A DNA stretch of 64,000 bases, from assembly GCA_033002965.1 (NCBI GenBank), contig JAURVB010013359.1:1-64000 (forward strand). Reading direction: 5' to 3'. Each line of letters opens with the position of its first letter. Position 1 is the first letter of the stretch. Positions 24,276 through 36,004 of this stretch are shown here, in pieces. The notes beneath the pieces were generated by a model. That model ran no database searches. It was not told where the DNA came from and was given only the letters and a program-made list of their open reading frames with translations. The translations under genes and the position numbers were made by a program. Origin of the DNA: Piper betle. Lineage: Eukaryota; Streptophyta; Magnoliopsida; Piperales; Piperaceae.

Positions 24276-27200
24276 ATCAACACTACTTCTGATCGAACCG
24301 CACCGGCATGCACAAGCAGCTCAAGGGTGCAGACAAATTACAAACGCCTTCGATTGCGAGAGGTCTGAGTGACGAGAGGTCTGTGTGCAAGCCTCAACGA
24401 CAACCCACCATGGCCTCGTTCTTATTCGGTCACGGGTCTGCCTAGTGGTGTGGGTCTGGGGTGGGGTTGGTCGTGTTGGTGTTATTGGTATTTGCGAGAC
24501 GAACCAAAGAAACAAATTGGGCCTAGCGTGGGTTGGACATGAACGGCCAGACGTCAAATCGGGCATGATTTTTGCGAGGAAATGAGTTGATTTATCAGAA
24601 ATGGTAACTATTGGAGCACCTAATGGTGTGGTGCTATTATATATGTTGTCCTAAATTACATCCAAAAAGCTATTGACGGCATCAAACACTGCCTCGAGGA
24701 CTTGCAAAGAAAGAGCGCGTTCTTAAGGTCGGACAAGATCAAGCACGGACAGTATTAATTAACTCATTCCATCATTTCAGCGCTATCATTATGTCCTTGT
24801 TTTTGTTTCAGTCTGCCGCACTTTTTTGGCAAAAGTCCATGTTAAGAGCTTTTTTCTAACGTTGTTTCTGCGTTTATTTACACTAAAATGTATTTAAAAC
24901 CACAATGATCACCGCTAAAGAACGAATCCGTAGCTCAGTCAGCATTTTCTTTCAATGATAAATCAGAAAAAAGTTATTGGCAAACTTGATCTATGTTTCA
25001 ATTGTGTTACAGTTGGGGTACTAATCAGAGCAAAAATAATTTGGGAAAAATAGGGAAAAAAATGAAACTGATACATTTGCTAGAACAAGTTGCGGTTAAG
25101 ACGATGCATTCCTATGTCAGTCTCCCAATTAGCTCAAGAACCTACAGAACTTGTCGAGGTATAAATGTAGAAATTTCAAACATAGCTAAGCTCGATTTTT
25201 ATTGTGCCATCTCAGGCTTGGCTTGCCAACTCGGCTCGAAGTCCGCCAAGCCGAGCTGGCCAGCGGACTAATGATCATATAGACACTGTTCTTAATTCTT
25301 TAGTGACAAACTTGATATGTTGGTTTTGGGGGAGATCATTTAGAGGTAATTGTTTGGTAAAACAAAAAACAACAAAAATGGGCGATCTTAGTTAAGTACG
25401 AGATACAGCAGGGCCGGGCGGGGGGCAACAAAATAGGCAAGGGGCAATGGTTGCCAGATTTTATTGATTGCGATGCTTGTGTCCTTTCACGGTCAGCAAA
25501 CCGGACCCCGCCCCACATGCACAAACCAAGTCTTCCCCAAATTTGTTACATCTTTTCGGTCTCCTGTCCCTCTCCCTACCTCACCTCATGACTCAGCTCA
25601 CATCTCCTCACCACACACCCCCAACGCCATCCCCCCACCCTCATATCTTCCTATTCCCATTTAGCTCTTCACCAGCAAATCAGATCGTCAACTCGGAAGG
25701 ATTGTGAAAACTAAATTGTAAAACAAAAAACTCTTTTACACGTATTCATGATTAGTTGACGTACCTGTATATAACAGTTCTAATCCATTGTTGAATTCTC
25801 GCGAATCGGTCTGTAACCATCTGCTAGCGGTGCGCATCTGAAAAGCAGATCCATATCCAGATCAACGTCGGAATTGTCACGTTGAAAAATTTCTCCACCT
25901 GAACCTTTCACATGGTGTGCGAGCAACGACGAGATGAGGTGGGGGAGCAATTCAATTGAATGTATGCCTGTCCCTAAGATCGAACGCCATTTAACAATTC
26001 AGTCCCTCGGCCGGTGGTGTCATTAAGACACGATTGGTACGTACCTTCGCCCTCGTACTGACAAAACCTCTGGCAACAATCCATGTGCTGCAACGTCGCC
26101 TTGGAAAGAATTAGCTGCATAATAATATGCTTGGCCCCTGTCATTGGAGTGTTTTATGAACAAAGTTAAAACAATATCATGGCATTGGTCAACATTAGAT
26201 GTGCAAGAGAATCCCATGTATCACTTTCTTTTTGATTCAGGACTGCTGGGATTTTGATTTTAATTTTAATAAATGGGGCCATGCATTTATGGTGTGGCAT
26301 TTTGTCAACTGCTCGATAATTGTGGCAATTTAAGAACCCCCCATTGCCCGCTTGCGTCGGTTTTCATTGATTGATGCGTTGCAATGACTGATACGTAACA
26401 CTGATATTGTTGGGGTCTTCCCTTCACGAAGAGCAGGATCGGCGTGAAGAAGCGACGAGAGGCAAGCATCTGCGGCGTCCAAGCGAGAGGAATGGAAAAG
26501 AAAGGGGGGCAAGCGTGGAGTCCGAGCACCGACCCAGGTCCGTTTTGGACGGGTTTTGTAGACGATTTGGGACCGTTCAAGCACAATGAACCTTGTTTCT
26601 TCGTAGGACGCCAATTTAGCAGCAGATCTAAGAGGAGAAGTGGCATTTAGGATTTGGCTTTGAGAGAAGAAGGGATTCAGATGAAAAATCGTTTCTTAGA
26701 TATTGAGTTCTTTGTCGTATCCTCAATCAATTGTTGTGCTCCATCAAGAAAAATATTTTTGATCTTTCAAATTTTTTACTCTTTTTATAAGCAGTTTATA
26801 GGGGATTGTATCAGATTTATATTTTGATTAGCGGTATTCGTATTTGAAAGTAATGAAACTGTGATTTTAAAAATAATTTATTATCATGCTGAATTTGGTT
26901 TGAGCCATGATTTTTTCCCTTTGATTTGGAGAGTTTTTGAGGTAAATTTGATGTGTTTGATTTATGCTTTATCTTGTTATTATTTTATTTTTTACAAATA
27001 CAACGAAGACTTAAGGATTGAAGACATTAAATCTCAATACTTATATTATATTAATATTAATTAATGAAGTGCCTTTTACTGCACGCTATAAACGTGGGTG
27101 TACTATTAAAATATCTATTTTTAAATAGCATTACTCTAAAATGCTACGTCACAAATTATGCTTAGAGAGCGTAAATCAAGTCCCTTAATATGATAGTTTT

Positions 27201-27680
27201 TATCATTTCTTCTTTAATTGTATAGTTTTATTTAAATGATGCTTATAAAAATTAATATTTTATAATAAAAAATGCCTACAAACCAATCTATTTTGGTCTA
27301 ATTGTCTTTGATTATCATTAAATGGTTCATGGCACTTTATATTTTTAATGATCCATAATTCTAGTGATTTTGTTTTATAGAAATAATCAATTGAGAAGTC
27401 GTATTTGGCTTTAAAACCCAATATGGATAATAATATTTATTTATTACTAAAATTGCTAAATTTTTATTTAAAATATTTAACAAATAGTGAATTCTTTACA
27501 ACTGGCTATATTAGCTTTAGTGAGCAATTATTAGGTCCACCATTTGGGACACGCGGAATACGCTCACCAAAAAAAGAGGGTAAAATATAATAAAAAAACT
27601 TCTCCTATGTGCGCATGCCCCATGTGTGCTCGAAAATAGTATTTTTAATAATTAATTGGGTATAACCTAAAAAGTTAAAA
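24276..27680. other. Intergenic region, no gene recognised; one LTR-like stretch
   Basis: Upstream of the remorin gene, 24276-26400 is unique-looking sequence without a supported frame. At about 25205-25265 short inverted words (CTCGGCT and AGCCGAG, GGCTTGGC and GCCAAGCC) could pair into a hairpin. From 26408 a GC-richer block begins TGTTGGGGTCTTCCC and runs into AT-rich sequence near 26730. Open frames here on both strands overlap each other and show no family likeness. Confidence 0.35.
26408..26790. mobile_element. Possible solo LTR of a copia-type element
   Basis: The block begins TGTTGGGGTC, a beginning typical of plant Ty1/copia LTRs, and its GC-rich first half followed by an AT-rich half containing 'cgtatcctcaatcaattgtt' looks like an LTR leader. 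I could not identify the CA end, target-site duplication, primer-binding site or any retroelement protein, so this is a weak call. Confidence 0.25.
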
Positions 27681-28690
27681 AAGTTTAAACCTTATTCAAA
27701 ATAATTAGCTAGCCACTTTAATAAATTCACTTTTTAACATTTTTTAAGGTTCTAACTCATCCCCATCATGAATATGAGACTAATTTTAACTTGGAAGGCA
27801 TTTAAAAACTTAAGTAGTTTATTTTGCCATTTACTGGGCTTGCCATTTAAGGTTTTTACAAACATCTCAAATAGTGTTTCTAATAATTACTTAGCTTTAA
27901 CCTTCTAATACATTATTACTCGTCCCGTCGTAACGAGGTTGAGAAAATTTGAACATAATTCAAAATAATTAGCTAGCCACTTTAAAAAACTCATTTCTTA
28001 ATATTTATCAATGTTCCAATTCATACCGTTTATAAATATAAGACTATTTTTAACATTCCCCTCGTTTTTAAGGTAGTTAAGCACTTAGTAAGTGGTTTAT
28101 TTTGTTACTAATTAGGCTTGTCATTTAAGGCTTTTACAAATGTCCTAACATAGTATTCTTAATAATGACTCAACTGTGCCTTCCAAAAAATTATTATTCA
28201 TCTTTTTGTAACGAGGTTGAGAAGATTTGAACTTTATTCAAAAAAATTAACTAGCCATTTTAAGAAACTCAACTCTTAACATTTATCAATGTTTCAACTC
28301 ATACCCATCATAAACGTGAGATTATTTTTAACACTTCCCTTATTTGTAAAACGGGTAAGTATTTATTAAGTGGTCTTTTTTGCCACTTATTAAGCTTTTC
28401 ATTTAAGACTTTTACACATGCCTGCACCCCTTGTTGGGATTATAACAATTTTTTAGGGGCTTTAACAGACACCTTTAATGCCAGCACCATTTATTGGGCT
28501 AGACACAAGAGAGGTGTGTGATTCCCATATGAATTAGAAGCTTCGGTATCATTTAAAAATTTGATCCTTATTCAGAATTGCTAACCAGGAATTTAGGGAC
28601 CTCCCCTCTTAGCATTTATCAAGGTTCCCAATTTATACCCATCATAGATTAGATGCGAGACTATTCTCAACAAAGGTTTTGGGCCCACAT
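27680..28690. repeat. Degenerate tandem repeat array, four units of about 265-335 bp
   Basis: The phrase 'ttattcaaaataattagctagcca' or a close variant starts units at about 27694, 27958, 28236 and 28570. Within each unit the same words follow in order: 'tttaa(g)aaactca', 'tcttaacatttatcaatgtt', 'tcata(c)cc(c)atcat', 'gagactattttta', 'aagtggtttattttgcca', 'catttaaggcttttaca'. 'gtaacgaggttgaga' precedes units 2 and 3. The last unit is the most diverged. The array has no open frame and lies directly upstream of the PPR remnant. Confidence 0.75.
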
Positions 28691-28982
28691 CTGCATGAGT
28701 AGATAATTAAGGTTATAATTTCAATAAGGCACTAATTTTAACTGTTCATGTTAATAAGAAATGGTTAAGAGAGTTGGCCTGTCTCTAATAAGCGTGTGCC
28801 GGAGTTTTGCCGATAAAACTGTTGTGTAGCTCGAGCGACAAATTTTACACCAAAATTGCCTTCAAAGATACAAAGCCCACGGTACAAGCCCACGGAAAAG
28901 TGGCCCATTAGGCCCACTCAAGACGAACCGAACACAAACGGCTTTTGCCATATCTTTGTCTTCGTGTCTCTTCTTTTGCAGG

Positions 28983-30006
28983 CAGACGAGTTTGTCGGCA
29001 CTTGTCTCATTGACAAGTACGCAAAATGGGTGGTTAGATGAAGCATTGAGTTTATTGGGAGAAGTTCCAAGGAGCAGCCCGGTTCCATGGAATGCACTAA
29101 TATCTGGCTATGGAATTCATGGTTATGGTGAAAAAGCACTTCAGCTGTACCAGCATATGCAGCACGAAGGTGTTAAACCTGATCATATAACTTTTGTTTC
29201 CCTTTTGTCTGCTTCCGGCCTTGCTGGTCTAATTGAGGAGGGCGAGTATCGCTTTGATACGATGAGTAAACGGTATGGAATTTAGCGTCGAGTAAAACAC
29301 TACGCGTGTATGGAAGATTTACTTGCTAGGGCAGGTAACCTACATTCTGCTTATAAGTTGATCAACAATATGCCCATGCAACCTGATGCTGGTGTATGGG
29401 GTGTGCTGTTAGGAGCGTGCAGGATATATGGGAATGTTGAGCTGGGTGCTATAGCTTCAAGCCACTTATTTGAAATTGATTCACAGAATGTAGGGTACTA
29501 CGCTCTCTTATCAAATATATATGCAAAAGTTAGGCACTGGGAGGGGGTGGACAGTGTGAGGTCATTGGCTAAGAATAGAGGGTTGAAAAAAACTCCTGGA
29601 TGGAGGAGTTCAATGGAGGTATGGAATCAGGTTCATGTTTTTAACACCGGAAACCTGTCTCATCCTCATTCCAAAGATATTTATGCTGAACTAAGAATCT
29701 TGTTGATCAAGATGAAGAGCCTTGGTTATGTGCCGGACTATAGTTTTGTGTTGCAAGACGTGGAAGAAGATGATGAAAAGGATTATATTCACTAGCCATA
29801 GTGAGAGGGTGGCTATAGCATTTAGGAATATTAGTACACAACCAAAAAGTCAAATCCACATTTTCAGAAACTTGCGAGTTTGTGGAGATTGTCATACTGT
29901 AACCAAGTTCATATGCCTAATTACAGAAAGAGAGATTATTGTTCGAGACTCAAATCGCTTTCATCATTTCAAAAATGGACTTTGCTCTTGTGGAGATTTT
30001 TGGTAA
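28983..30006 (+). pseudogene. Remnant of a DYW-class pentatricopeptide repeat gene (At4g33990/EMB2758-like), 5'-truncated
   Basis: The similarity starts abruptly after 'tcttttgcag' at 28982 with DEFVGTCLIDKYAK and covers the last PPR repeats (VPWNALISGYGIHG, GVKPDHITFVSLLSASG, ACMEDLLARAGNL, PDAGVWGVLLGACR), the E/E+ region ([43 protein letters not shown]) and a DYW deaminase-like C-terminus ([52 protein letters not shown]). The DYW Cys and His positions survive. The frame breaks at about 29027, an in-frame TAG replaces a Glu codon at 29283-29285, and a second frame break lies near 29788. More than half of a normal DYW protein is absent upstream. Intact relatives act in organelle C-to-U RNA editing. 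I judge this a decayed copy. Confidence 0.85.
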
Positions 30007-32509
30007 TGGATATTACTTGCATCGTTGGTTGTGGTACTTCTTACTTTGCTCAATTTTGCAGAACCTGGATTGTAAATATTTGTCATCCAAGATCATTTTT
30101 GCAAGGTTACCGTGATGGAAATGAAAGCAGGCTGCAAACCACTGATGATACAATCTGGGTTTGATTTGTATCTGGCATGAGTTTCTATCCAGACTGATCT
30201 CTAGCTAAGCAGAAAGGATCTCCCATAAAGATATATTCGACAGAGCACAGTTCAAGATGAGATACTGTGAACAGCACATGATCCTGAATCCCGACTTACA
30301 TTTTTTTCAGCTCATTTGGTGGGGAAAATAAGAATTTTGAGTTTGTGATACATATAAATTCTTGTTTGGTTCTAAAATTTGATGAAAATTTTGATCTGGG
30401 CCTCTGGAAGGATCCATCTAATGGTTCTGTCTTGCGTCCCAATGCTAGTCTGGCATATGTGGAAGGATTAAAACTGAAAAGTGTAGCATCATTGGGGTCA
30501 AAACATGAAGACTCTATTCATTGCATGGAACTACTAGTGTCCGGAAGTGCTAGAGCTAAAGGTATTCGTTTTATAGAACTCGGACCAGTTTTTGGAAAGT
30601 GTGATAGCAGTATACCCTTATGGTTAACTTAAGCGTAGGGTTTCGAAGCTCCCCGTAAAGTTGAATGAATTTTCCAAGGGGGAAATCAATGGCATTTTTG
30701 TACACACCAATTCTTGTAATTGAGATAGCCAATGTTTTTAGTTTTTTTGATAAAGCATATGCTCAAGACTTGTTACAAATTCTTTATGTACTAGAGACAG
30801 TTCAGATGCAAAATAATGTACTGCCTATTCGCATATACTTTGATACTTATATTTGATATTTTTAGTCATCGTCAAGGATACATTTATTGAAGCCTGCTGA
30901 TCAAACATAACAGTAACATAAGTTCTATGTATAATATAATGGATATATGGATTCCATCATCTTCATTAAAAAGATTATGGCTTCCATGATAAATGGTTAG
31001 TTGTCATCCACAAACCTTACTGGTAACACACTCCACAACACAACCCTGCCCTTTGGAACCACCTCAACAACTTGAGGCCATTGCATGCCTGTCCTTGTTT
31101 TCTAAAATCACCATCCATCGTTCAGAAAATTAATCCAGTTTAATGCACACATTTCCTTGTCATCAATGATCCTACACAAGTATGGTAACGATACTTTAAT
31201 AGACAAATCGGCCTATTAGTGTGAACCACCTCAAGCTTTTAGCCTAGACAGAGTAGGCGTACTTATCAAGTCTATGAAAAAGTGAGATGCATTCTCAACT
31301 TTGCCTAGCTTTATGCTCCTATGACGATGCTTTCATCAAATCGCAAGTAAAGTAGTCTCTTCTTCACCACACGAGTGGTTGCGCCTTCAATTGATAAATC
31401 GGAGCATGAAAACGAATAATCATCTCCATCAAGCAAAGTTGTTCACATTCTCCGTCACTCTTTTTCCTCGTTTGATATAAGCCTCCTTCGTGCACTTAAA
31501 AGTGAGAAGAATACCAACTGTGCGGCTTACCTTCATGCTGGAAGTAACTTGAGTACTAGGCAAATGGTACCTTCATCTTAATAATTGTGTTATATTTTAT
31601 CAAGATAGGCATAAAGTTTATCATCAAGTTAAAGTGACTTCTAAATTGATTAATCCGCTATAGTAATTTCTTTCAAAAGAATACTACCCATTAGCCACCA
31701 CAAATAAAAGCAATACCAATAATTTTATTTTATAAGCTAAGATTGGCATCTTCATATTTATCTAACCATTTTTTATAACCATCCATAATGACGCAATGAT
31801 ACACTCTTAAGACCCTTTTGTAGCTTTTAACAACCACTTATTCTACAGGTACGAAATCTACGACCTATCGACACCCTATCAACAATGGAAGCCATTTATA
31901 TATTGAAGAAGCACATGGATGCTGTATACTTGTATCTCGGAAAGAGTTAATTTAATGAATGTCCTAATCCATAGGTGAATTAAAATATGTATTAGAGTCT
32001 AAGCGATGGGGCTTTTCCCTTCGATAACGCTTCCATTAATTTGAGCATGCGTATGCTTTTCGCGTACAACATCAAAATATTGATACTTCCAGAATTACTC
32101 CTTTAAAAATTTTTAGGCGTTGGATGTCAATCTTTTTGATATAGTAGAAAACCATCTTCATAATTAATCAAGGCGGAAAGTACTGCAGGATAATAGAAAA
32201 CAAACAACAGAGGAAGGACGTGGTAATGGTGGTCGAGACTAATAATATCATAAGGACACGAGAATAGAAAAGCTTGGTATATGTGTGCTATCTGACCAAT
32301 AGAAAAGTCATCACAAATGAGGATTTGAGAGGATGAAATACCCCGCTATGTTGAGTAAAATGAAGATGTTCAATCCGTTTCCAACAGCATATAAACTTTT
32401 AGAAAGAAATTGTTATACAAGAAATTTAGAAATTGATTTATTTTAACTTGCTAGTTAAAATAAATCAATTATAGCGTAGCAATACCAGACTGCACATGCA
32501 TAAACAATC

Positions 32510-33060
32510 TGTTTCCAATTCAAATTCGGTTATTTGATAAACGAATTGAGTTTTTGAATTACATGGTTTTGAGTCAAGTTATTTTAGCTTGAGTTCTAAT
32601 TCGAGTTGACCCTTATCGAGTTCGAGCAGAACATCAGTCTTATTCGAGTTTCATCGACATAAGTTTGAAGATTTAATTTATTCTCTATAATTTAATATTT
32701 TATTTTTTATAAAATTTTAAATAATATTCTTCATAATTGATAATTATATAAAAATTATTAGATTATATTGATTTTAATTATTTTTATATCAAATTGTTAT
32801 TTTAATGTTATATTATCCATATATTGTTATATAATAAAAATTACTATAAGGTTTATATTAGATATTGAGTCAATTCAAGCCGAATTTTAAGCTAAATTGA
32901 ATTTTTTCTGAATCAAATCGAATTGAGTTTGATATAATTCAAAACCAATTTTATTGTAATCAAGTTGAGTTAATTTTTTTAAAAATTTAGTGTCAAATTG
33001 AGATTAAAATTAATCAAATTTCAGAACTGGCAAACTCACGTAACTCGTGTCCAACCCCAC
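32510..33060 (-). repeat. Dispersed AT-rich repeat with GAGTT/CGAGTT words
   Basis: The ends carry related words: ACGAATTGAGTTTT and TCGAGTTCGAGC on the left, AAGTTGAGTTAA and CTCACGTAACTCGTGTCC on the right, around an AT-rich core. It is similar in style to 56650-57030 and to the insert in RRM-gene intron 11. Target duplications were not found, so the class is uncertain. Confidence 0.35.
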
Positions 33061-34375
33061 TGATACCAATATCTTATTAGTCGGAAGGATGGGATAACCT
33101 ACGTATTAGAAGATGGTAACTTTGTTTCCGATATTCTTGCTAACGGTTCTTTGGGAAAAGGTGATCACTCAACTTCTTTAATGTAACCAACTAAAGTGAA
33201 TTACTGGCTACTAAAGTTTTAAAGCACGGACCTCCTCGCTCCAAAGTCAAATACATGTGAAAGCTATCAATTGAAAGGGGAGTTGTTAATTTTTATTTTG
33301 CAGAAGGACGGTATCAAGTACAGTTGGATACATAGACTTTCCTCTTTGTTAATTTGCGGTAAAGAGTAATATTTTCTTCTTAAAAAGTCGCCTTCAATCA
33401 CTCGCATTGTCAGCCTAGTAGAGCGAACCAGCGACCGCTCTTTTTTCTCTCATAATTCGAAGACAGTCTCTGGTGATCAAAAGTTCAACAATTGTAGGCC
33501 GCAGTTTGCACATGTGTGCGCCCTTTGCCACTCGCTATGCGAAGCGGATGTCAGTGACTCTCGTCAAGTATATGGCCCTCTATTGCTTCCAGTAGACTCG
33601 TCATTGCCCTCGCTTCATCTGTACCTTGTACAAGATCAGTAGAAGACGACTCTCCTCGATCAGGGATAGTAATACAGAGTTTATAATCCAAAAAGTGCAA
33701 GTCGATTACATCAAGTGTAGATGGGAAGAGGTTGACATTCCGGACTTAGAAAGCAAATGATTAATTAATAAAAGAAACGGTTGATTATAGTACAGATTAA
33801 TATTATAATACTCTTAAGAGATCGATGATTAATTTATATTAATTATTAAATTTATCTCACATTATATTTGAAGATAATTAATAATTTATATATAAATTAA
33901 TAAAAAAATTTATTCATTGAATTAATTTTTAGACTAAGAGAAACATTTAAAACCCGTTGAAAGCCTTTTTTCTTTTAAGGGTTACAAGGACTCCTTGCCT
34001 CAATTGTTTCCTCCAATAGCCGGTCTCATGGCCGGTCTCATGGTTGGATAATTTGAACGGATGGCTGTAATTCCCCAATGCGCAATCAGAGACCATGCTC
34101 CAGCAGAGACCACTAAACTCGAATGCCTTCAATTGATCAAAACAAGTGGCCGCTGCATTTTTCCTACACATCGTTTTTGTTACAGTACCTCGCGTTCTCT
34201 TGCAGGGGCAAACTAACGTCTCCTTGGCCGGCGTAATCCTAACAACGAGCTTATATGATCTAACCATTCGTATGTCGTAATCACACCACCAAGTGGTAAA
34301 AAAAAAAAGAAAAACTAAACAAAACAAGTTGATCATGAAATTTGCGAGTCCAGTTAGCAGACAGACGCTTCCATC

Positions 34376-34392
34376 CACGTGCTCTGCACGTG
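34376..34392. promoter_or_regulatory. Paired G-box cores upstream of the Knr4-like gene
   Basis: CACGTG occurs at 34376-34381 and again at 34387-34392, about 380 bases before the start codon. CACGTG is the core bound by bZIP and bHLH factors. That the pair is used is inference. Confidence 0.4.
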
Positions 34393-34648
34393 AATTTCTC
34401 TGGAATAAAATCTTCCTTAGTTACTGCTGTCACAAGTTCACACCAACGATCTCGCATTCAATCGGTTCAGAAGGAAATGCAGTATAAGTTTCAAAACCGT
34501 ACTACATTATACAAGAGATGAACATAATACAAGCATTAACATAGGAAATGTATAGCAGGAAGGAACAGTACAAAGTTGGCTGCTACGCCAAATTAACATT
34601 ACTAAAATCGGCTTAGGTGGTTGTGACCCACGACGGCCACAGCTTCCC

Positions 34649-34657
34649 TATATAAAG
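34649..34657 (+). promoter_or_regulatory. TATA box of the Knr4/Smi1-like gene
   Basis: TATATAAAG lies 112 bases before the ATG at 34769 in a locally GC-richer stretch. The position fits a plant core promoter with a leader of about 80 bases. Confidence 0.6.
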
Positions 34658-34768
34658 AGGCCTTACCCAATTGCACTTGCACCGCCTCTTCCCGAACGCC
34701 AGAAAAGAGAGAACGACAGCTCTGACACCTCTTACTTGTTATTACTACACACACTACTCTAGCCGGCC

Positions 34769-36004
34769 ATGGTCGACGTCGACCGCCGCACCCCCGGCCT
34801 CACCCCCGGCCCACGTCGCCGGACTCCGCCGCCTCTCCGCCCGAGCAGCCGCAGTGGCTGTGACCGACCACTCCACTGCCACCTCCACCTCCAATATTGG
34901 TCCGGCTCGGAAGTCGCTCCTCTCCTTCGCCCCCTTCGCCGATTCCGTCGTCGCCCGCCTCCGCGCCGCCGACGTCGACGTCCACAACGGCCTCTCCCCG
35001 GCCGAGTTCGCCCGCCTCGAGGCCGAGCTCGGCTTCGTCTTCCCACCCGACCTCCGCGCCGTCCTCTCCGCTGGCCTCCCCGTCGGCCCCGGCTTCCCTG
35101 ACTGGCGCTCCAGCGCCGCCCACCTCGCCTCCGCCCTCGACCTCCCCTCCGCCGCCGTCTCCTCCAGGTCGCCCGCAACTCGCTCTGGCCGCGGTCGTGG
35201 GGCGCGAGGCCGGCCAACCCCGACCGCGCCCTTCGCACGGCCCGGTCGCAGCTCAAGAAGGCCCCCCTACTCGTTCCTTTGTTCAACAACTGCTACATCC
35301 CTTCCAGCCCCTCCTTGGCCGGGAATCCCATCTTCTACGTCGACGAGACGCAACTGCTCTGCTGCGGGTTCGACCTCGCCGACTTCTTCAAGCGCGTAGG
35401 ATCGGAGGAAAAGATGAGGAAGCCCGCTTCTTTCTCCACGCTGTCGACGTTGTCGTCGTCGCCGAGCTTGTCAAGGCGGAGTCTTGATTCTAGCGGGAAG
35501 CCGCCCCGGTGGATCGAGTTCTGGTCGGACGCGGCGGATCACCGGCGAAGGAGAAGCTCGAGCTCCTCGTCGTCGTCCTCGTCGACGACGTCGACGTCGG
35601 AGCGGTACTACGAGATATTATGCCGGCCGAAGCTCCCACAATGGGTTGACGACTACCTCAACCAGATCGGCTCTGTTCTGAAACAGGGAGGGTGGGAAGA
35701 GTCGGATGTGGCGGAGATGTGCCGCGCAGACAAGTCCGGCGCCGGCAGCTCCGATGTTGCAGATGTGGAGGACGACGACGTGGAGATGTTTGTCGACCGG
35801 CAAGCTGGCTTGGACCTCCTCATGTTGACGGTCGACCGGCTCTCCGTCCAGCTCCGGCGAGCGGGGTGGAGCTCGGCCGACGTCTCCGACGCTCTGGGGT
35901 TCAATACCCGGCCGCAGAGACAGCGGAGGCCGGCGAAGAAGCTCTCGCCGGAGATGGTCGAGAGGATCCGTCGGCTGGCCGAAAGCGTCACTCCGGCGTC
36001 GTAG
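34769..36004 (+). CDS. Knr4/Smi1-like domain protein of unknown function (At3g50340/At5g67020-like), intronless, with two compensating frame breaks
   Basis: The start is [13 protein letters not shown], as in plant relatives. After one extra base in the C5 run 34803-34807 the protein continues in the next frame with [34 protein letters not shown] and [12 protein letters not shown]. Near 35160 the loss of one base returns it to the first frame with [84 protein letters not shown] and [18 protein letters not shown]. The total is about 411 residues. The segment [21 protein letters not shown] resembles the start of the SMI1/KNR4 fold. Family members in plants have no established function. GC content is very high throughout. 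The two breaks cancel and every family block is intact, so sequence error is more likely than inactivation. Confidence 0.85.

Larger units (their letters stand above)
30007..34640. other. Intergenic region, no gene supported
   Basis: A 95-codon open frame at 30345-30632 (+) matches nothing I recognise and may be chance. 30860-32470 is unremarkable. 32510-33060 has the look of a dispersed AT-rich repeat: it is rich in GAATTGAGTT and GAGTTCGAG words and ends in AACTCGTGTCCAACCCC, whose complement resembles the GGGGTTGGAC-like beginning of similar repeats elsewhere. 33780-33940 is almost pure AT. A GC-richer stretch at 33950-34490 has short overlapping frames only. Confidence 0.4.

Noticed and set aside
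24925..24965. tRNA-like D-arm text TCCGTAGCTCAGTCAG
   Set aside because: No T-arm or acceptor-stem partner follows within tRNA distance.
30345..30632. 95-codon frame downstream of the PPR remnant
   Set aside because: No recognised similarity, no supporting splice or promoter signal; kept only as a note in the intergenic entry.
34671..34760. Earlier start codon (34671) for the Knr4-like gene, which would avoid the first frame break
   Set aside because: It lies just downstream of the TATA box at 34649, its extra residues are unlike the family, and it discards the conserved MVDVDRR start; it also leaves the second break unexplained.
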